DNA from: Sulfolobales archaeon Acd1
Lineage (GTDB): Archaea > Thermoproteota > Thermoprotei_A > Sulfolobales > Sulfolobaceae
Direction of reading: 5' to 3'
DNA length: 64,000 nt
NCBI GenBank assembly: GCA_000389735.1
Contig: APJY01000001.1
Span: 248,001 to 312,000, forward strand
The position numbers and the translations under genes are program-made. Under the pieces are notes generated by a model. It searched no databases and was not told where the DNA came from. It was given only the letters and a program-made list of their open reading frames with translations. Shown here piece by piece: positions 53,714 through 62,287 of the stretch (the first letter of the stretch is position 1; the number at the start of each line of letters is the position of its first letter).

Positions 53714-54304
53714 TTGTTCCAGACGTTTTTTAACTCCCCCAGTTATCCCGGGGTGAAGATTCTAACGTCCTCTGGGAACCTGATCACGCTCTCCCCGAAC
53801 TTAGCATACAGCCTAACCTCCAGAGGACAGGACTTGAAGGCGCTGGCGAACTTTATAGACGCCTACGTAACGGAAGGGGAACCGCCTATATTCTGGACGA
53901 GCGTTGGCGTCCATGAGAATGAAGGGGACTGTCTTAACGGCGTGCTCTTCCTAACTGAGCTATTCGCTAAGTACAACAGGCTCGACCTCTTCGTGATACT
54001 CTTTAAGGATTTAGCAATCGCCTTCGTCCCCGAGGCCAGCGGGGACGCGGCCGAGTTCGTCCTTTCGAACCTGGCGGGCTGTCGGACCGTCGATATGCTC
54101 TACGTCTACAAGTTCTTCCCCCTGGAGCTCATGTCGAAGGCCTTGAAACTTGACGAGGGTAAGGTAGAGCTGAGGAGCGACAATACGTTCGTCTTTATGG
54201 GCAAGAACCTGTCGGTAGAGTGGACCTTCGAGGCTAACAAAGTGACGCTCTCGGTTAAGCCTAAGTACTTCGAGGGTTCACTCAATCGAAGTGAAACGTC
54301 CTAA
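53714..54304 (+). CDS. Unknown protein, 196 aa, co-transcribed with membrane proteases
   Basis: Soluble mixed alpha/beta protein without signal or membrane segment (FFNSPSYPGVKILTSSGNLITLSPN, FWTSVGVHENEGDCLNGVLFLTELFAKYNRLDLFVILFKDLAIAFVPEA). I do not recognise it. TTG 53714 is preceded by GGGGAGG, supporting the start. Its 3' end overlaps the site-2-protease-like gene by 14 nt, so it is translated together with it and could be a substrate or adaptor (inference). Confidence 0.72.
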   Translation: MFQTFFNSPSYPGVKILTSSGNLITLSPNLAYSLTSRGQDLKALANFIDAYVTEGEPPIFWTSVGVHENEGDCLNGVLFLTELFAKYNRLDLFVILFKDLAIAFVPEASGDAAEFVLSNLAGCRTVDMLYVYKFFPLELMSKALKLDEGKVELRSDNTFVFMGKNLSVEWTFEANKVTLSVKPKYFEGSLNRSETS

Positions 54305-54941
54305 ACCGAGGCCCCTAACAGGTATAGGCGAAGTCACAAGCTTCATCCTCGCCATCCTCTCGATAAGCGTCTATTTCATCGTAGCTGACCTCCTAAGCCT
54401 ACAAGGCCTTCAAAACGCCATTTACTCCGTCGTGATCCCCATAGCGGCCGCCGCCGTAGCCATAGTGCCTCACGAGCTGGCCCATAGGTTCGTCGGGAGA
54501 TCTATGGGATGTTTCGCTAGGTTCGCCCTGGACGAAAGGGGCTTCGTGATGACCACCTTAATCAACGTATTCTTAGGTTCCCTTACGTACTTCGGTCTGT
54601 ATATCGGGGGCGTGTTCTTCTCAGGCTATACGATAGTGTCGTGCCCATTCAGAGGATTCTACGGCTTCAGGACGCCCAATGAGGGCTTAATAAAGGTCGC
54701 GGGGCCGATAACTAACATAGCGCTCGCACTACTGTCCATAGCCCTTTACGAAGCGATACCAATTAAAGGCGCGGTAGCCTCCTTCATAGTTTATTCGGGC
54801 GCGTTGAACGCCTGGGTAGCGTTCTTCAACCTACTCCCTTTCGGCCCCTTGGACGGGAGGGGAGTGATAGAGTGGAACAGGACAGTGTGGCTACTCCTAA
54901 TCGTAATAAGCGTGCTAATTTGGGCCTTCTACCCCATTTGA
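54291..54941 (+). CDS. Site-2 protease-like membrane metallopeptidase (M50)
   Basis: 216 residues, about six membrane segments. The zinc motif HELAH (residues 61-65, HExxH) lies in a helix, GPITNIALALL follows the usual 'GP..N' helix, and FGPLDGRGV (Asp188) gives the third ligand. M50 enzymes cut transmembrane segments, often to release a regulator. It starts with GTG within the preceding gene. There is no PDZ domain. A rhomboid-like protease is encoded 9 nt downstream. Confidence 0.87.
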   Translation: MKRPKPRPLTGIGEVTSFILAILSISVYFIVADLLSLQGLQNAIYSVVIPIAAAAVAIVPHELAHRFVGRSMGCFARFALDERGFVMTTLINVFLGSLTYFGLYIGGVFFSGYTIVSCPFRGFYGFRTPNEGLIKVAGPITNIALALLSIALYEAIPIKGAVASFIVYSGALNAWVAFFNLLPFGPLDGRGVIEWNRTVWLLLIVISVLIWAFYPI

Positions 54942-54950
54942 GGGTCTACG

Positions 54951-55517
54951 ATGAGGTTTCCCGGCTACCTGCCCACGCTCCTGTTAATGACTGCGGTGGC
55001 CCTCGGGTTCGTTTTGACCTTTACCCTCCCTCCAAGCGAGGTACTTTCCCTAGAGCTATATAACAGGGCCGTGACCTATTACGGTCAGTATTACGAGCTA
55101 CTTAGTGCAGTTTTCGTTACACCTTACTTGTCGGATGTATTCTTCAACGAGGCCTCCCTCGTAGTGATTTACAGTTTCTTCAGAGGCGAGGCGGGTTGGA
55201 GGGAAGTACCGTGCTTCCTCCTAGGAGGGGCCGTGGGCAATTTAGCCACAGTTCTGCTGTTGCCTCCTGACACCATCTCGAGCGGGGCCTCGGGAGGCGT
55301 GATCGGACTCCTCGGGTATTACCTAGCCAGGGATGCCCTGATCAGGGGAGGATCGCTGAAAGGCTTGGTGGTGGCGGCAGCCTTCCTCGGTTTCGTAATA
55401 ACCTTCTCCTCGCTCCTTTTCTCCAACGTGAACAACGTAGCCCACGTGTTCGGTGGACTTAGCGGGATGCTCTGCGGCATCTCGGACTATTTGTTTTATA
55501 AACGGCACAACGGATGA
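54951..55517 (+). CDS. Rhomboid-like intramembrane serine protease
   Basis: 188 residues, six membrane helices. TISSGASGGVIGLLGYYLARD holds the GxSG nucleophile (Ser114), and NNVAHVFGGLSGM the catalytic His165. The L1 loop is weakly conserved, so this is a diverged member. Rhomboids cleave single-pass membrane proteins. It lies between an M50 protease and a small two-helix membrane protein. Confidence 0.85.
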   Translation: MRFPGYLPTLLLMTAVALGFVLTFTLPPSEVLSLELYNRAVTYYGQYYELLSAVFVTPYLSDVFFNEASLVVIYSFFRGEAGWREVPCFLLGGAVGNLATVLLLPPDTISSGASGGVIGLLGYYLARDALIRGGSLKGLVVAAAFLGFVITFSSLLFSNVNNVAHVFGGLSGMLCGISDYLFYKRHNG

Positions 55518-55540
55518 GCTAAGTTTCGACTGAAGCGATA

Positions 55541-55708
55541 ATGCTCGATTTCCACTTGATTGAGGAAGCGCTTATAGTTATAGGCATAGTTACATTACCC
55601 TACGGAATCTACGAGGTTCTAAAGGGCGGAGGGACTAGGAAGGCTAAAGCTGTGTTGATTGGTATATCGGTAGGCCTATTTATAGCGGAGCTCTTGCTGA
55701 CCTTGTGA
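55541..55708 (+). CDS. 55-residue two-helix membrane protein
   Basis: ATG 55541 to TGA 55708. One hydrophobic helix (EEALIVIGIVTLPYGIYEVL), a short basic glycine loop (KGGGTRKAK), then a second helix (AVLIGISVGLFIAELLLTL). The stop overlaps the start of the AK6 gene (GTGA). Its place after the rhomboid gene suggests a partner or substrate; the family is not recognised. Confidence 0.7.
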   Translation: MLDFHLIEEALIVIGIVTLPYGIYEVLKGGGTRKAKAVLIGISVGLFIAELLLTL

Positions 55709-56151
55709 TAATAATAGTAGCCGGCACCCCCGGGACGGGTAAGTCGACTGTAGCCAGGGCTTTAGCCGAGAGGTACGGCATGTGCTATTTGAACGTCTCG
55801 GATTTCGCTATATCGAGGAGGCTTTACACCGACTTCGACGAGGAGTCCAGGAGTTACGTCATAGACGAGGAGAGGCTAGTTGAGGAGCTCAACGGGTATC
55901 TGGGATCCAGAGATTACGTCGTGGAGACCATTTATCCCTCGCTCGTGAGGAGGGCGGATAAGGTACTCGTCCTGAGGAGACACCCTAAGGAGTTATGGGA
56001 GGAGCTGACGAGGAGGGGATGGCCTTTAGCTAAGGTCGCCGAGAACGTCGAGGCTGAAGTCCTGGGGGTCGTGAGTCAAGAGGCTAGGGAGAGCTTCGGT
56101 GAGGTTTGTGAGATAGACGTCACAGGCATACAGCAGGTTCGTGAGCTATAG
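55705..56151 (+). CDS. AK6/Fap7-type nucleotide kinase
   Basis: 148 residues. P-loop VAGTPGTGKSTVARALAERYG at the N terminus, then NVSDFAISRRLYTDFDEESRSYVIDEERLVEEL and a VLVLRRHPKELWEELTRRGWPLAKVAENVEAE region as in AK6 (hCINAP/Fap7). The family acts in small-subunit ribosome maturation and has adenylate kinase/ATPase activity. It is slightly short for the family. It begins with GTG overlapping the small membrane gene. Confidence 0.88.
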   Translation: MIIIVAGTPGTGKSTVARALAERYGMCYLNVSDFAISRRLYTDFDEESRSYVIDEERLVEELNGYLGSRDYVVETIYPSLVRRADKVLVLRRHPKELWEELTRRGWPLAKVAENVEAEVLGVVSQEARESFGEVCEIDVTGIQQVREL

Positions 56152-56204
56152 CGAGGGCGTTAGGATAGGGAACGTGTTAAATAGCCAGTTTATGAGAGGC
56201 TCAT

Positions 56205-57116
56205 GTGAGCAACAATCCCTTCAGGATAACGGCCCCCACAGGAGGAGGTACTCAAGGTAAACAGCCCAGGGACTTGAGGAAGGCCGCTCCTCCAGTTCAG
56301 GCGGTCGATACGAAGATACAGCTTAGAATGAAATCCGTCAAGTACAAGATAGCGGTACTCAGCGGGAAGGGTGGGGTAGGCAAGTCCTTCGTTTCCTCAA
56401 ACCTTGCGGTAGCTTTGGCTGCTGCAGGCAAAAAGGTAGGCATCCTGGACGTGGACTTCCACGGCCCTTCAGTGCCTAAGATGCTTGGGCTCAGGGGCCA
56501 GATGCTTACCGCGGATGACAAGGGGATAAACCCCGTGGTGGGCCCGTTCGGCATGAAGGTAGTCTCGATAGACTTCCTCCTCCCTAGGGACGACACGCCA
56601 GTGGTCTGGAGAGGTTCGATAAAACACTCTGCGATCAGACAGTTCTTGGGCGACGTCAACTGGGGGGAGCTCGACTACCTGGTCCTCGACCTACCGCCTG
56701 GAACGGGGGACGAACCCCTCTCGGTGGTGCAGCTGGTCCCTAACTTGACGGGTATAATCATCGTCACTATCCCCTCAGAGGTCTCGACGCTCGCGGTCAG
56801 AAGGTCGATAAACTTCGCGAGGACGGTCAACACCAGGATACTAGGAGTAATAGAGAACATGAGTTACTTCGTGTGCCCCAGCGACGGTAAGAAGTACTAC
56901 GTATTCGGAGAAGGGAAGGGCAAGAAGATGGCGGAGGAGATGGGCGTACCGTTACTCGGGGAGATCCCGCTGGACCCATCAATTGCGGAATCCAACGACC
57001 TCGGCGAGCCGTTCTTCCTTAAGTACCCCACGAGCCCTGCGAGCCAGGAGTTCGTCAAGATAGCGGACAAGGTAATCAAGATCGTTGAGGAAGGCGGAAC
57101 AGGAACTTCCTCCTAG
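56205..57116 (+). CDS. Mrp/NBP35-family Fe-S carrier-like P-loop ATPase
   Basis: 303 residues. Residues 1-45 are a Gly/Pro/Lys-rich tail, then the deviant Walker A VLSGKGGVGKSFVSSNLAVALA, LDVDFHGPSVPKML, VVWRGSIKHSAIRQFLGDVNWGELDYLVLDLPPGTGDE. In the family a CPxC in 'NMSYFxCPxC' bridges a 4Fe-4S cluster; here it is NMSYFVCPSDGKKYY with only Cys224. It may use other ligands or have lost cluster binding. The start is GTG. It overlaps a convergent small gene by 41 nt. Confidence 0.92.
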   Translation: MSNNPFRITAPTGGGTQGKQPRDLRKAAPPVQAVDTKIQLRMKSVKYKIAVLSGKGGVGKSFVSSNLAVALAAAGKKVGILDVDFHGPSVPKMLGLRGQMLTADDKGINPVVGPFGMKVVSIDFLLPRDDTPVVWRGSIKHSAIRQFLGDVNWGELDYLVLDLPPGTGDEPLSVVQLVPNLTGIIIVTIPSEVSTLAVRRSINFARTVNTRILGVIENMSYFVCPSDGKKYYVFGEGKGKKMAEEMGVPLLGEIPLDPSIAESNDLGEPFFLKYPTSPASQEFVKIADKVIKIVEEGGTGTSS

Positions 57117-57285
57117 AGTAGTCAACCGCTTTTTCAACCTCGCCTCTCCTCACCATATCGGCGAGTGCTTCCCTGAACTCCAAGGCCGAGAACTCGAGGC
57201 CCTTATCCCTCAAGTATTCAATTAACTCGGTCGAAGTCATCTCTCCCTTCTCCCTAAGGGCGTTCAGTATTTCCTCCTTCAACAT
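57076..57285 (-). CDS. Small winged-helix-like protein, 69 aa
   Basis: LKEEILNALREKGEMTSTELIEYLRDKGLEFSALEFREALADMVRRGEVEKAVDYSRRKFLFRL reads as three helices and a wing, a minimal winged helix. The ATG is at 57285. The 3' end overlaps mrp by 41 nt on the other strand. A DNA-binding or protein-docking role is likely; the family is not assigned. Confidence 0.72.
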   Translation of the reverse strand: MLKEEILNALREKGEMTSTELIEYLRDKGLEFSALEFREALADMVRRGEVEKAVDYSRRKFLFRLPQRS

Positions 57286-57371
57286 TACGGGTATTCCCTA
57301 AGGAGCACAACTCAATAAAACTTGAGTAATGAAAAATGCAAAATTTTAAAACAATCTAACGTTACTCATAA

Positions 57372-57728
57372 TTGCGAAAGAACTTGTCGGAGAGGCAACT
57401 TTACTTAAGGAGGTTCCTGACGGTGGCTTACGGTCTATCGGACGCTGAGGTCGACGTGTTTTACACTTTAGTGGAGCTCAACAAGAAGGTCGACACGGAT
57501 GAGGTCGCGACGAGAGTTAAGCTAAGCAAGAGCAGGATAAGCCTAATACTCAAGAAGCTCTCGTCCGTAGGTCTGGTGGAGAAAGAGAAGGTGCCCTCCG
57601 AGAAAGGAGGGAGGCCGAAGTTTCTGTATGAGGTGAAAAGGGAAAAAGTGGCAAATACACTGAAGACTAAAGGAGTTGAGGTGTGCGACGACCTACAGAA
57701 AGCGATTTCTGAGCTTCTCAAGGTATAG
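57372..57728 (+). CDS. TrmB/Lrs14-like winged-helix regulator
   Basis: 118 residues: [70 protein letters not shown] is a TrmB-type winged helix, followed by one helix for dimerisation. The TTG start at 57372 lies about 28 nt past TTTTAAAAC (leaderless). The 3' end overlaps the convergent folate gene by 36 nt. Such proteins are abundant regulators in Sulfolobales; the target is unknown. Confidence 0.85.
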   Translation: MRKNLSERQLYLRRFLTVAYGLSDAEVDVFYTLVELNKKVDTDEVATRVKLSKSRISLILKKLSSVGLVEKEKVPSEKGGRPKFLYEVKREKVANTLKTKGVEVCDDLQKAISELLKV

Positions 57729-58424
57729 CTTAAGGTAGGGCGTCCTCTCCACTTTCTCCTTCGTTAGGTACTCCAGTATCAGGCTCGTCGGCTTCTCCCT
57801 TCTCTCAGTTCTTATTATTCGCCTATCCGTAGCTATTACGTCAACTGGAACGTCGTAAGGCATGACCGGTATGCAGTCGACTATTTGAACCTCATGTACG
57901 GTAGTAGCCACTGGAGTCTCATCACTCACCTTACCGACCTCCCTCAGGATGGCCCACTCCAACTCGCTGTAACCCTCTCCTTTACCCACCCTGTCGCCTC
58001 TCAAGGTGACGGCCACCGAGCCCACAACGACGAGGTCTATCTTCGGGATCTCCTCTAGGTCGACCAGCCTCCCGTACTTAGAGGCCCCAGCGATTGTGGA
58101 GGCCTCGCCCAGGTCGTCGATTTCCTTGGGGTCTAAGAGATGGAATTGTCCCCTGAGCCTGGGGGTCGGGACTAGGACGACCTTGCCCTCTTTTAGGGCC
58201 AAGTACCTCACGTGCCTCTGCGGCGAGTCGGGGTTCACTTTAATCACCTTGGCCCTTCTGAACTCCTCCGTTTTGGCAAGGTTTTCCGCGGCCCTAACAG
58301 AGCCCTTGAAGTTGGGTATCCTTCCGTGAACCGGCCTTGGGAAGTCCGCTATGTTCCTCGACTCTAACAGGTCCCATATCCTTTTCCTTACATCATCCTT
58401 TGATTCCCCACACTCCGAGGACAA
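57693..58424 (-). CDS. 5-Formyltetrahydrofolate cyclo-ligase-family protein
   Basis: 243 residues. [54 protein letters not shown], and the C-terminal [27 protein letters not shown] with the GxGxGYsD-like loop belong to the MTHFSD-type branch. The enzyme would make methenyl-tetrahydropterin from the 5-formyl form with ATP. The TTG start is about 30 nt inside the end of the LysE gene, part of a tight minus-strand operon. Confidence 0.85.
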   Translation of the reverse strand: MSSECGESKDDVRKRIWDLLESRNIADFPRPVHGRIPNFKGSVRAAENLAKTEEFRRAKVIKVNPDSPQRHVRYLALKEGKVVLVPTPRLRGQFHLLDPKEIDDLGEASTIAGASKYGRLVDLEEIPKIDLVVVGSVAVTLRGDRVGKGEGYSELEWAILREVGKVSDETPVATTVHEVQIVDCIPVMPYDVPVDVIATDRRIIRTERREKPTSLILEYLTKEKVERTPYLKLYLEKLRNRFL

Positions 58425-58971
58425 TCGCGTACACCCCGAAGGCCAGGAGGACCGCGAAAGAGAAGAGCTTTACCGCGATTACCGCCTTATCGCTGAGGCC
58501 ACCCACTCTGTGAACGATGTAGGGGTAGCTGAATATCCATATAAGGATGCCGAGGAAGAAGCTGGGCCCTATTAGATAGGAGAAGTGGTCTATCATGGGA
58601 ATCCCGTACGCTATCCACCAGGTTATCTGGTAGGGATTAGTGAGACCTAGTTTGAGCCCGTTGAGGTAGCTCCCCGAAATCTTCGTCCTTACTGGTCTGG
58701 CCTTGAGAGCTCCATAGGCGAAGTAGATCATGATTGCGCCACCAACTATGTAGAACCAGGGGATCACGCCTTGTGGTACGTAGTTGGCCAGGAAAAGCAT
58801 CAATACGAAGTACGTGAGGTCGGCCGTCATGGCCCCAGCTCCAGTGGCGGTTCCGTGAAGGGGAGACTTCAGGGCCTCGTTCGCTATCATTGCGTTTACT
58901 GGCCCAGGAGGCGCGGCCATGGAGAGACCCAAGAGAATTCCCGAGGATAAAACGACTAAAGGGTCAGGCAT
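58393..58971 (-). CDS. LysE-family amino-acid exporter
   Basis: About 192 residues, six membrane helices, with the LysE/RhtB start [22 protein letters not shown] and the loop [18 protein letters not shown]. Members export amino acids or related metabolites. ATG 58971 overlaps the DUF72 stop by 8 nt; the frame further upstream shadows DUF72. It overlaps the folate gene downstream. Confidence 0.9.
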   Translation of the reverse strand: MPDPLVVLSSGILLGLSMAAPPGPVNAMIANEALKSPLHGTATGAGAMTADLTYFVLMLFLANYVPQGVIPWFYIVGGAIMIYFAYGALKARPVRTKISGSYLNGLKLGLTNPYQITWWIAYGIPMIDHFSYLIGPSFFLGILIWIFSYPYIVHRVGGLSDKAVIAVKLFSFAVLLAFGVYAIVLGVWGIKG

Positions 58972-59674
58972 TCTTGAGCATCTCCTTAAACCTCTTCGCG
59001 TCATCGAAGGAATACACGTTGTTGAACATTACGTATGCGTCGGAGTCCCGTTTTACGATTTCGAGAAGCCTCTTTAAGTCTTCGTCTTTGAACTTGTACC
59101 TGTAGTTAACCTCGCCCTTTCCTAGGCCGTGGAGTCTGTAGTACTTCCTCTCCGTGACGCTGGCTCTCCTGAACGGGTCGACCACGTGGACGAAGCCTAG
59201 CGCGTTGAAGAGGTCCTTAAGACCTTTATAGGAGTCCCACTCCTTCCCCCTCGGCTCCCACGCGTAAGTAAAGCTCCTGTCGAGGACGCCAGCGAACTCC
59301 CTGAGGTTCCTCAAGTTCTCCTCGGTAGGCCTGAAGGACTCGGGTGTCTGGAACACTATAACCTTAGCGCCCAGCAGTTTAGCCTCGGATAGGGTCGTCT
59401 CCAAAGCCCTCATTACGTCCTCGTTCTGCCTGAAGAAGCCGAAGTTCTCCCTGTTTCCCTCGAACCTCTTCATCCTCTTATAAGTGGGCGAGGAGGCAGG
59501 GTGCGTGATGACCTGCAACGCCTTGACCGTGAACTCCAGGGCCTCGGGGGCTTTGCTCCTCCAGTTCCTCAGGGTAGACTCGCTCACCTCGTCGTAGAAC
59601 GTCTGCTGAACCTCCAGGGCGTCGAAAACCGAGAAGTGTTTATACGTAAAGCCGCAAGTGCCTACCTTGATCAA
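58964..59674 (-). CDS. DUF72-family TIM-barrel protein
   Basis: 236 residues. The DUF72 pattern is clear: VGTCGFTYKHFSVFDALEVQQTFYDEVSESTLRNWRSKAPEALEFTVKALQVITHP, VIVFQTPESFRPTEENL, FTYAWEPRGKEW, and YVMFNNVYSFDDAKRFKEML near the end. The activity is unknown in the family. It starts with TTG (59674). It is the first gene of the DUF72-LysE-folate operon. Confidence 0.9.
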   Translation of the reverse strand: MIKVGTCGFTYKHFSVFDALEVQQTFYDEVSESTLRNWRSKAPEALEFTVKALQVITHPASSPTYKRMKRFEGNRENFGFFRQNEDVMRALETTLSEAKLLGAKVIVFQTPESFRPTEENLRNLREFAGVLDRSFTYAWEPRGKEWDSYKGLKDLFNALGFVHVVDPFRRASVTERKYYRLHGLGKGEVNYRYKFKDEDLKRLLEIVKRDSDAYVMFNNVYSFDDAKRFKEMLKNA

Positions 59675-59714
59675 CTCTTACATTTAATTTGTGGACGATC
59701 GACTAAATATTTGG

Positions 59715-60854
59715 TTATTCGTGGATCTTTCTCCACATCTCCCTGGCCAGCTCACCGTCGTACATGTACTTATCCACTAGGCTCTTCGCCTCCTCCCTCC
59801 TCTGCCTGTGGGTTTCTAGGAACTCGTTCAACTTCTCTATCAGGATCTCCTTCAGTTCCCCCGTCAGGAGCTTTCCGCTCCTGTACTCTTCCTCTATTTT
59901 CTTGATCTTCTGGTCGTCGGGTTCGAAGAACATGTATAGGTACTGGAACGACACGTCTATGTCCGGATTCCCCCCGTATTTGCGGTGCAACTCGATTGTC
60001 GGTTGCCCTCCCGAGAACGCGTATTTCATTATCTTAGTCCTCACAGTCTTGGGTTCGTCGGTGAGGTAGATCGTATACTCGGGCAACGAGGACGACATTT
60101 TTCCCTCAACTCCCGATAAGGGCGGGAAGAACTTGCTGTGGATGGCGGCGGTCTTGTAGTAGCCCAGACTTTCAGCGATGTCCCTCTGCAGCCTCCAGTA
60201 GGGGTCTTGGTCTATGCCCGCAGGTATCAGGCACCTTCTCTTCTCGAACATCGTAGGAACGATCTGAAGGGCAGGGTAGAAGAGCAGACCTATGTTGGTG
60301 GACTCGTTGAATCCGAAGGTCGCCCTGACCTCATTGAACGTGAGTTTCTTCGCCACCTTTACCGCCAGGGGGTACATGTTCCTGATGTATTCGGTATCGA
60401 GGAAGATGAACGTCCTGTCCGGGTCGAAGCCAACGGCCGCTATGTCCAGGATGTTGTCCTTGGCCCACTCCCTGGTCTCCTCTAGGGTGTAACCGGCCTT
60501 CTGCAAGAACTTCTCGTCGTCCGTCACCTCTATGTAAACGTTGACCTTGAACACGTCCTGAAGCCACTTGGTGAAGATGAAGGGAATCAGGTGCCCTATG
60601 TGCATCCCCCTGGAGGGTCCTCTACCGGTGTAAAGGAAGAACCCCTTGCCCGCCTTGTGGTCCTGGAGAACCAGATCGAGATCCCTGTGGGAGAAAAAGA
60701 CGTCCCTCCTCAGGAGGACGTGTAACTCCCCGGCCAATTTCCTGATCTCCTCCTTGAGCTCGGGAGTTATCCTCTTGGTGCCGAACTCCTGAATCAGCTT
60801 GTCGTAGTCCACCTTACCTTTGACTTCCCAGGGCGTTACCTCGAACTCCGGCAT
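59715..60854 (-). CDS. trpS: Tryptophanyl-tRNA synthetase
   Basis: 379 residues, archaeal/eukaryal type. Class I signature GRGPSRGMHIGHLIPF (HIGH) and GKMSSSLPEYTIYL (KMSKS). FNESTNIGLLFYPALQIVPTM and LIPAGIDQDPYWRLQRDIAE form the Trp pocket. The enzyme looks complete. A TTAAAT tract lies about 28 nt before ATG 60854. Confidence 0.96.
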   Translation of the reverse strand: MPEFEVTPWEVKGKVDYDKLIQEFGTKRITPELKEEIRKLAGELHVLLRRDVFFSHRDLDLVLQDHKAGKGFFLYTGRGPSRGMHIGHLIPFIFTKWLQDVFKVNVYIEVTDDEKFLQKAGYTLEETREWAKDNILDIAAVGFDPDRTFIFLDTEYIRNMYPLAVKVAKKLTFNEVRATFGFNESTNIGLLFYPALQIVPTMFEKRRCLIPAGIDQDPYWRLQRDIAESLGYYKTAAIHSKFFPPLSGVEGKMSSSLPEYTIYLTDEPKTVRTKIMKYAFSGGQPTIELHRKYGGNPDIDVSFQYLYMFFEPDDQKIKKIEEEYRSGKLLTGELKEILIEKLNEFLETHRQRREEAKSLVDKYMYDGELAREMWRKIHE

Positions 60855-60993
60855 TACTCCGCTTTTAAAGCTCAGGAGAAGATTTAAGGCTGAAAGACGA
60901 AGACCGACGGAAATGTATCGTTTGTTTAAAATATTATTTCACTTAAAGAATAAATTAAAGTTAGTTGTGATTGTCCGAAACGAAAATTGAGGG

Positions 60994-61110
60994 TTAAGAA
61001 GACTTGAGCTTGGCCTTCAGCCTTTGCTCGGCGACCTTCTGTGCCTCCTCTAAGATCTTCTTTACCTCCTCCGATTTGGAGTAACTGGGGGTATAGTAAC
61101 GGTAGCTCAT
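60994..61110 (-). CDS. 38-residue protein copying the C-terminal helix of the CdvB paralogue
   Basis: ATG 61110 overlaps the stop of the CdvB paralogue by 4 nt (ATGA), and the frame ends with TAA at 60994. After a Tyr-rich head (MSYRYYTPSY), residues 13-35 (core VKKILEEAQKVAEQRLK) match residues 175-197 of the gene just upstream (core AKKILEEATLIAEQKMK): 14 of 23 identical without gaps. The copy is therefore a tandem duplication of the ESCRT-III tail helix expressed as a separate micro-protein. It might modulate polymer ends, but no function is shown. It is below the usual gene-calling length. Confidence 0.72.
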   Translation of the reverse strand: MSYRYYTPSYSKSEEVKKILEEAQKVAEQRLKAKLKSS

Positions 61111-61742
61111 AGCTTGTTACCCATCGCAACTGCTCCAGCCGGTAGGGACGGGAATTTCTCCTTCATCTTCTGCTCCGCTATTAAGGTGGCCTCCTCCAGG
61201 ATCTTCTTCGCCTCAGGAGAAGCCGCGAAGCCCACGCCCGAAGAGCCTGTGAACTCTCCCGCGGCCAACGCGACCTCCTGTAGTCCTTCTCCCACTTGGT
61301 CCAACTCTATCGCCAGCTCAGGCATGATGCCCTTTATCACGCCCTTGAGCTCCTTGATCACACCTATTACAGGGGCCAGGCCGACCATCACGTCGCCGAA
61401 CTCGGTTATCGTTTCCAGCCTGAGAGAAACCTGTTCTAGGGCGAGCTGGGTGGCCAGCAGGCTCTTCGCCGCTCTCCTTATTTCAGCGACCTCGTTGGCG
61501 TACATCGTAGCTCTCATCTTGTCGTTATTCTGAAGAGCCTCCACAATCCTCTCGAAGAGGCTCCTGTCCCTCTCTTCCAGCCTGTTTATGTAGACCTCTA
61601 GCCTACTTATTATGGACCTCAGCTGATACTGGGACTGTACGATCCTGGTCCTGAGGGGCGTCTTAGACTTAAAGGGATTGGACCATCCGGGGCTCTTCTC
61701 AGTACCTTCCCACATCTTTATGAAGGATTTGTCCAGGGCCAT
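61107..61742 (-). CDS. ESCRT-III-like division protein, CdvB1/B2-type paralogue
   Basis: 211 residues from ATG 61742; TTG 61748 is possible, with TTATATCAA (about 61771-61780) 27 nt from it. Basic N-terminal helices (TPLRTRIVQSQYQLRSIISRLEVYINRLEERDRSLFERIVEALQNND and on) form the Snf7-like hairpin. MRATMYANEVAEIRRAAKSLLATQLALEQVSLRLETI is the second long helix, and acidic helices (MPELAIELDQVGEGLQEVAL) follow. It lacks the C-terminal winged helix that binds CdvA, which marks CdvB itself, so it is a B1/B2-type paralogue. These polymers constrict the membrane at division and are recycled by CdvC (Vps4). Confidence 0.9.
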   Translation of the reverse strand: MALDKSFIKMWEGTEKSPGWSNPFKSKTPLRTRIVQSQYQLRSIISRLEVYINRLEERDRSLFERIVEALQNNDKMRATMYANEVAEIRRAAKSLLATQLALEQVSLRLETITEFGDVMVGLAPVIGVIKELKGVIKGIMPELAIELDQVGEGLQEVALAAGEFTGSSGVGFAASPEAKKILEEATLIAEQKMKEKFPSLPAGAVAMGNKL

Positions 61743-61840
61743 TGTCAAGTGTATAACTTGGTCGTCGACATTGATATAAGACGAAAGTCGTTAGGTCAAA
61801 GGTATAACCTAAGAGGATGGAGTCAAGTCGAATATTTCGC

Positions 61841-62287
61841 CTAAGCCCGCTTGTTCCAGACCCAAAGGTAAGACATAGCGAACCTTATTACGAAGCCCAA
61901 CATTATGCCAGGAAGGTTGAGGAGCGCGGCCGTAAAGTAGGGAAGCCCCGCCACTTCCCCCACTACCTCGACTAAGTTCACCGGATCACCCTTGTACAAA
62001 GCGAATAGAACGAGGGTAGTCGTCACTTGAATCATTGAGCCTACCGCACTCGCGCTGTGAAACTTGAGAAGCCTCGCGAGGAACGGCGAACCCCTCCTGT
62101 CCTTGAACGTGATGGAGTCGTTCAGGGCGAAGTTCCAGAGTATACTGAGCTCCAAGGCCACGAGAACGGCGATTACCAGAGCCAACGCCTTCTGTAGCAC
62201 CGCGAAAGCGACTTCGTTGACTACTATTCCTGAGGCGCCGACCAACGAGTAGAACACTAACCGCCTCAGGATATCGACTCTCGGCAT
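61841..62287 (-). CDS. GtrA-like membrane protein
   Basis: About 148 residues with four helices: LVFYSLVGASGIVVNEVAFAVLQ, VLVALELSILWNFALNDSITFK (typical GtrA 'NF..n..wtF' segment), and the last helix YLWVWNK. GtrA proteins help move lipid-linked sugars across the membrane. The frame is open to GTG 62389, but a TATA-like CTTTATCC near 62320 favours ATG 62287. Confidence 0.87.
   Translation of the reverse strand: MPRVDILRRLVFYSLVGASGIVVNEVAFAVLQKALALVIAVLVALELSILWNFALNDSITFKDRRGSPFLARLLKFHSASAVGSMIQVTTTLVLFALYKGDPVNLVEVVGEVAGLPYFTAALLNLPGIMLGFVIRFAMSYLWVWNKRA

Noticed and set aside
60926-61129. 67-residue frame on the minus strand after the CdvB paralogue
   Set aside because: It is in another frame than the 38-residue gene that matches the CdvB tail; it looks like a shadow.
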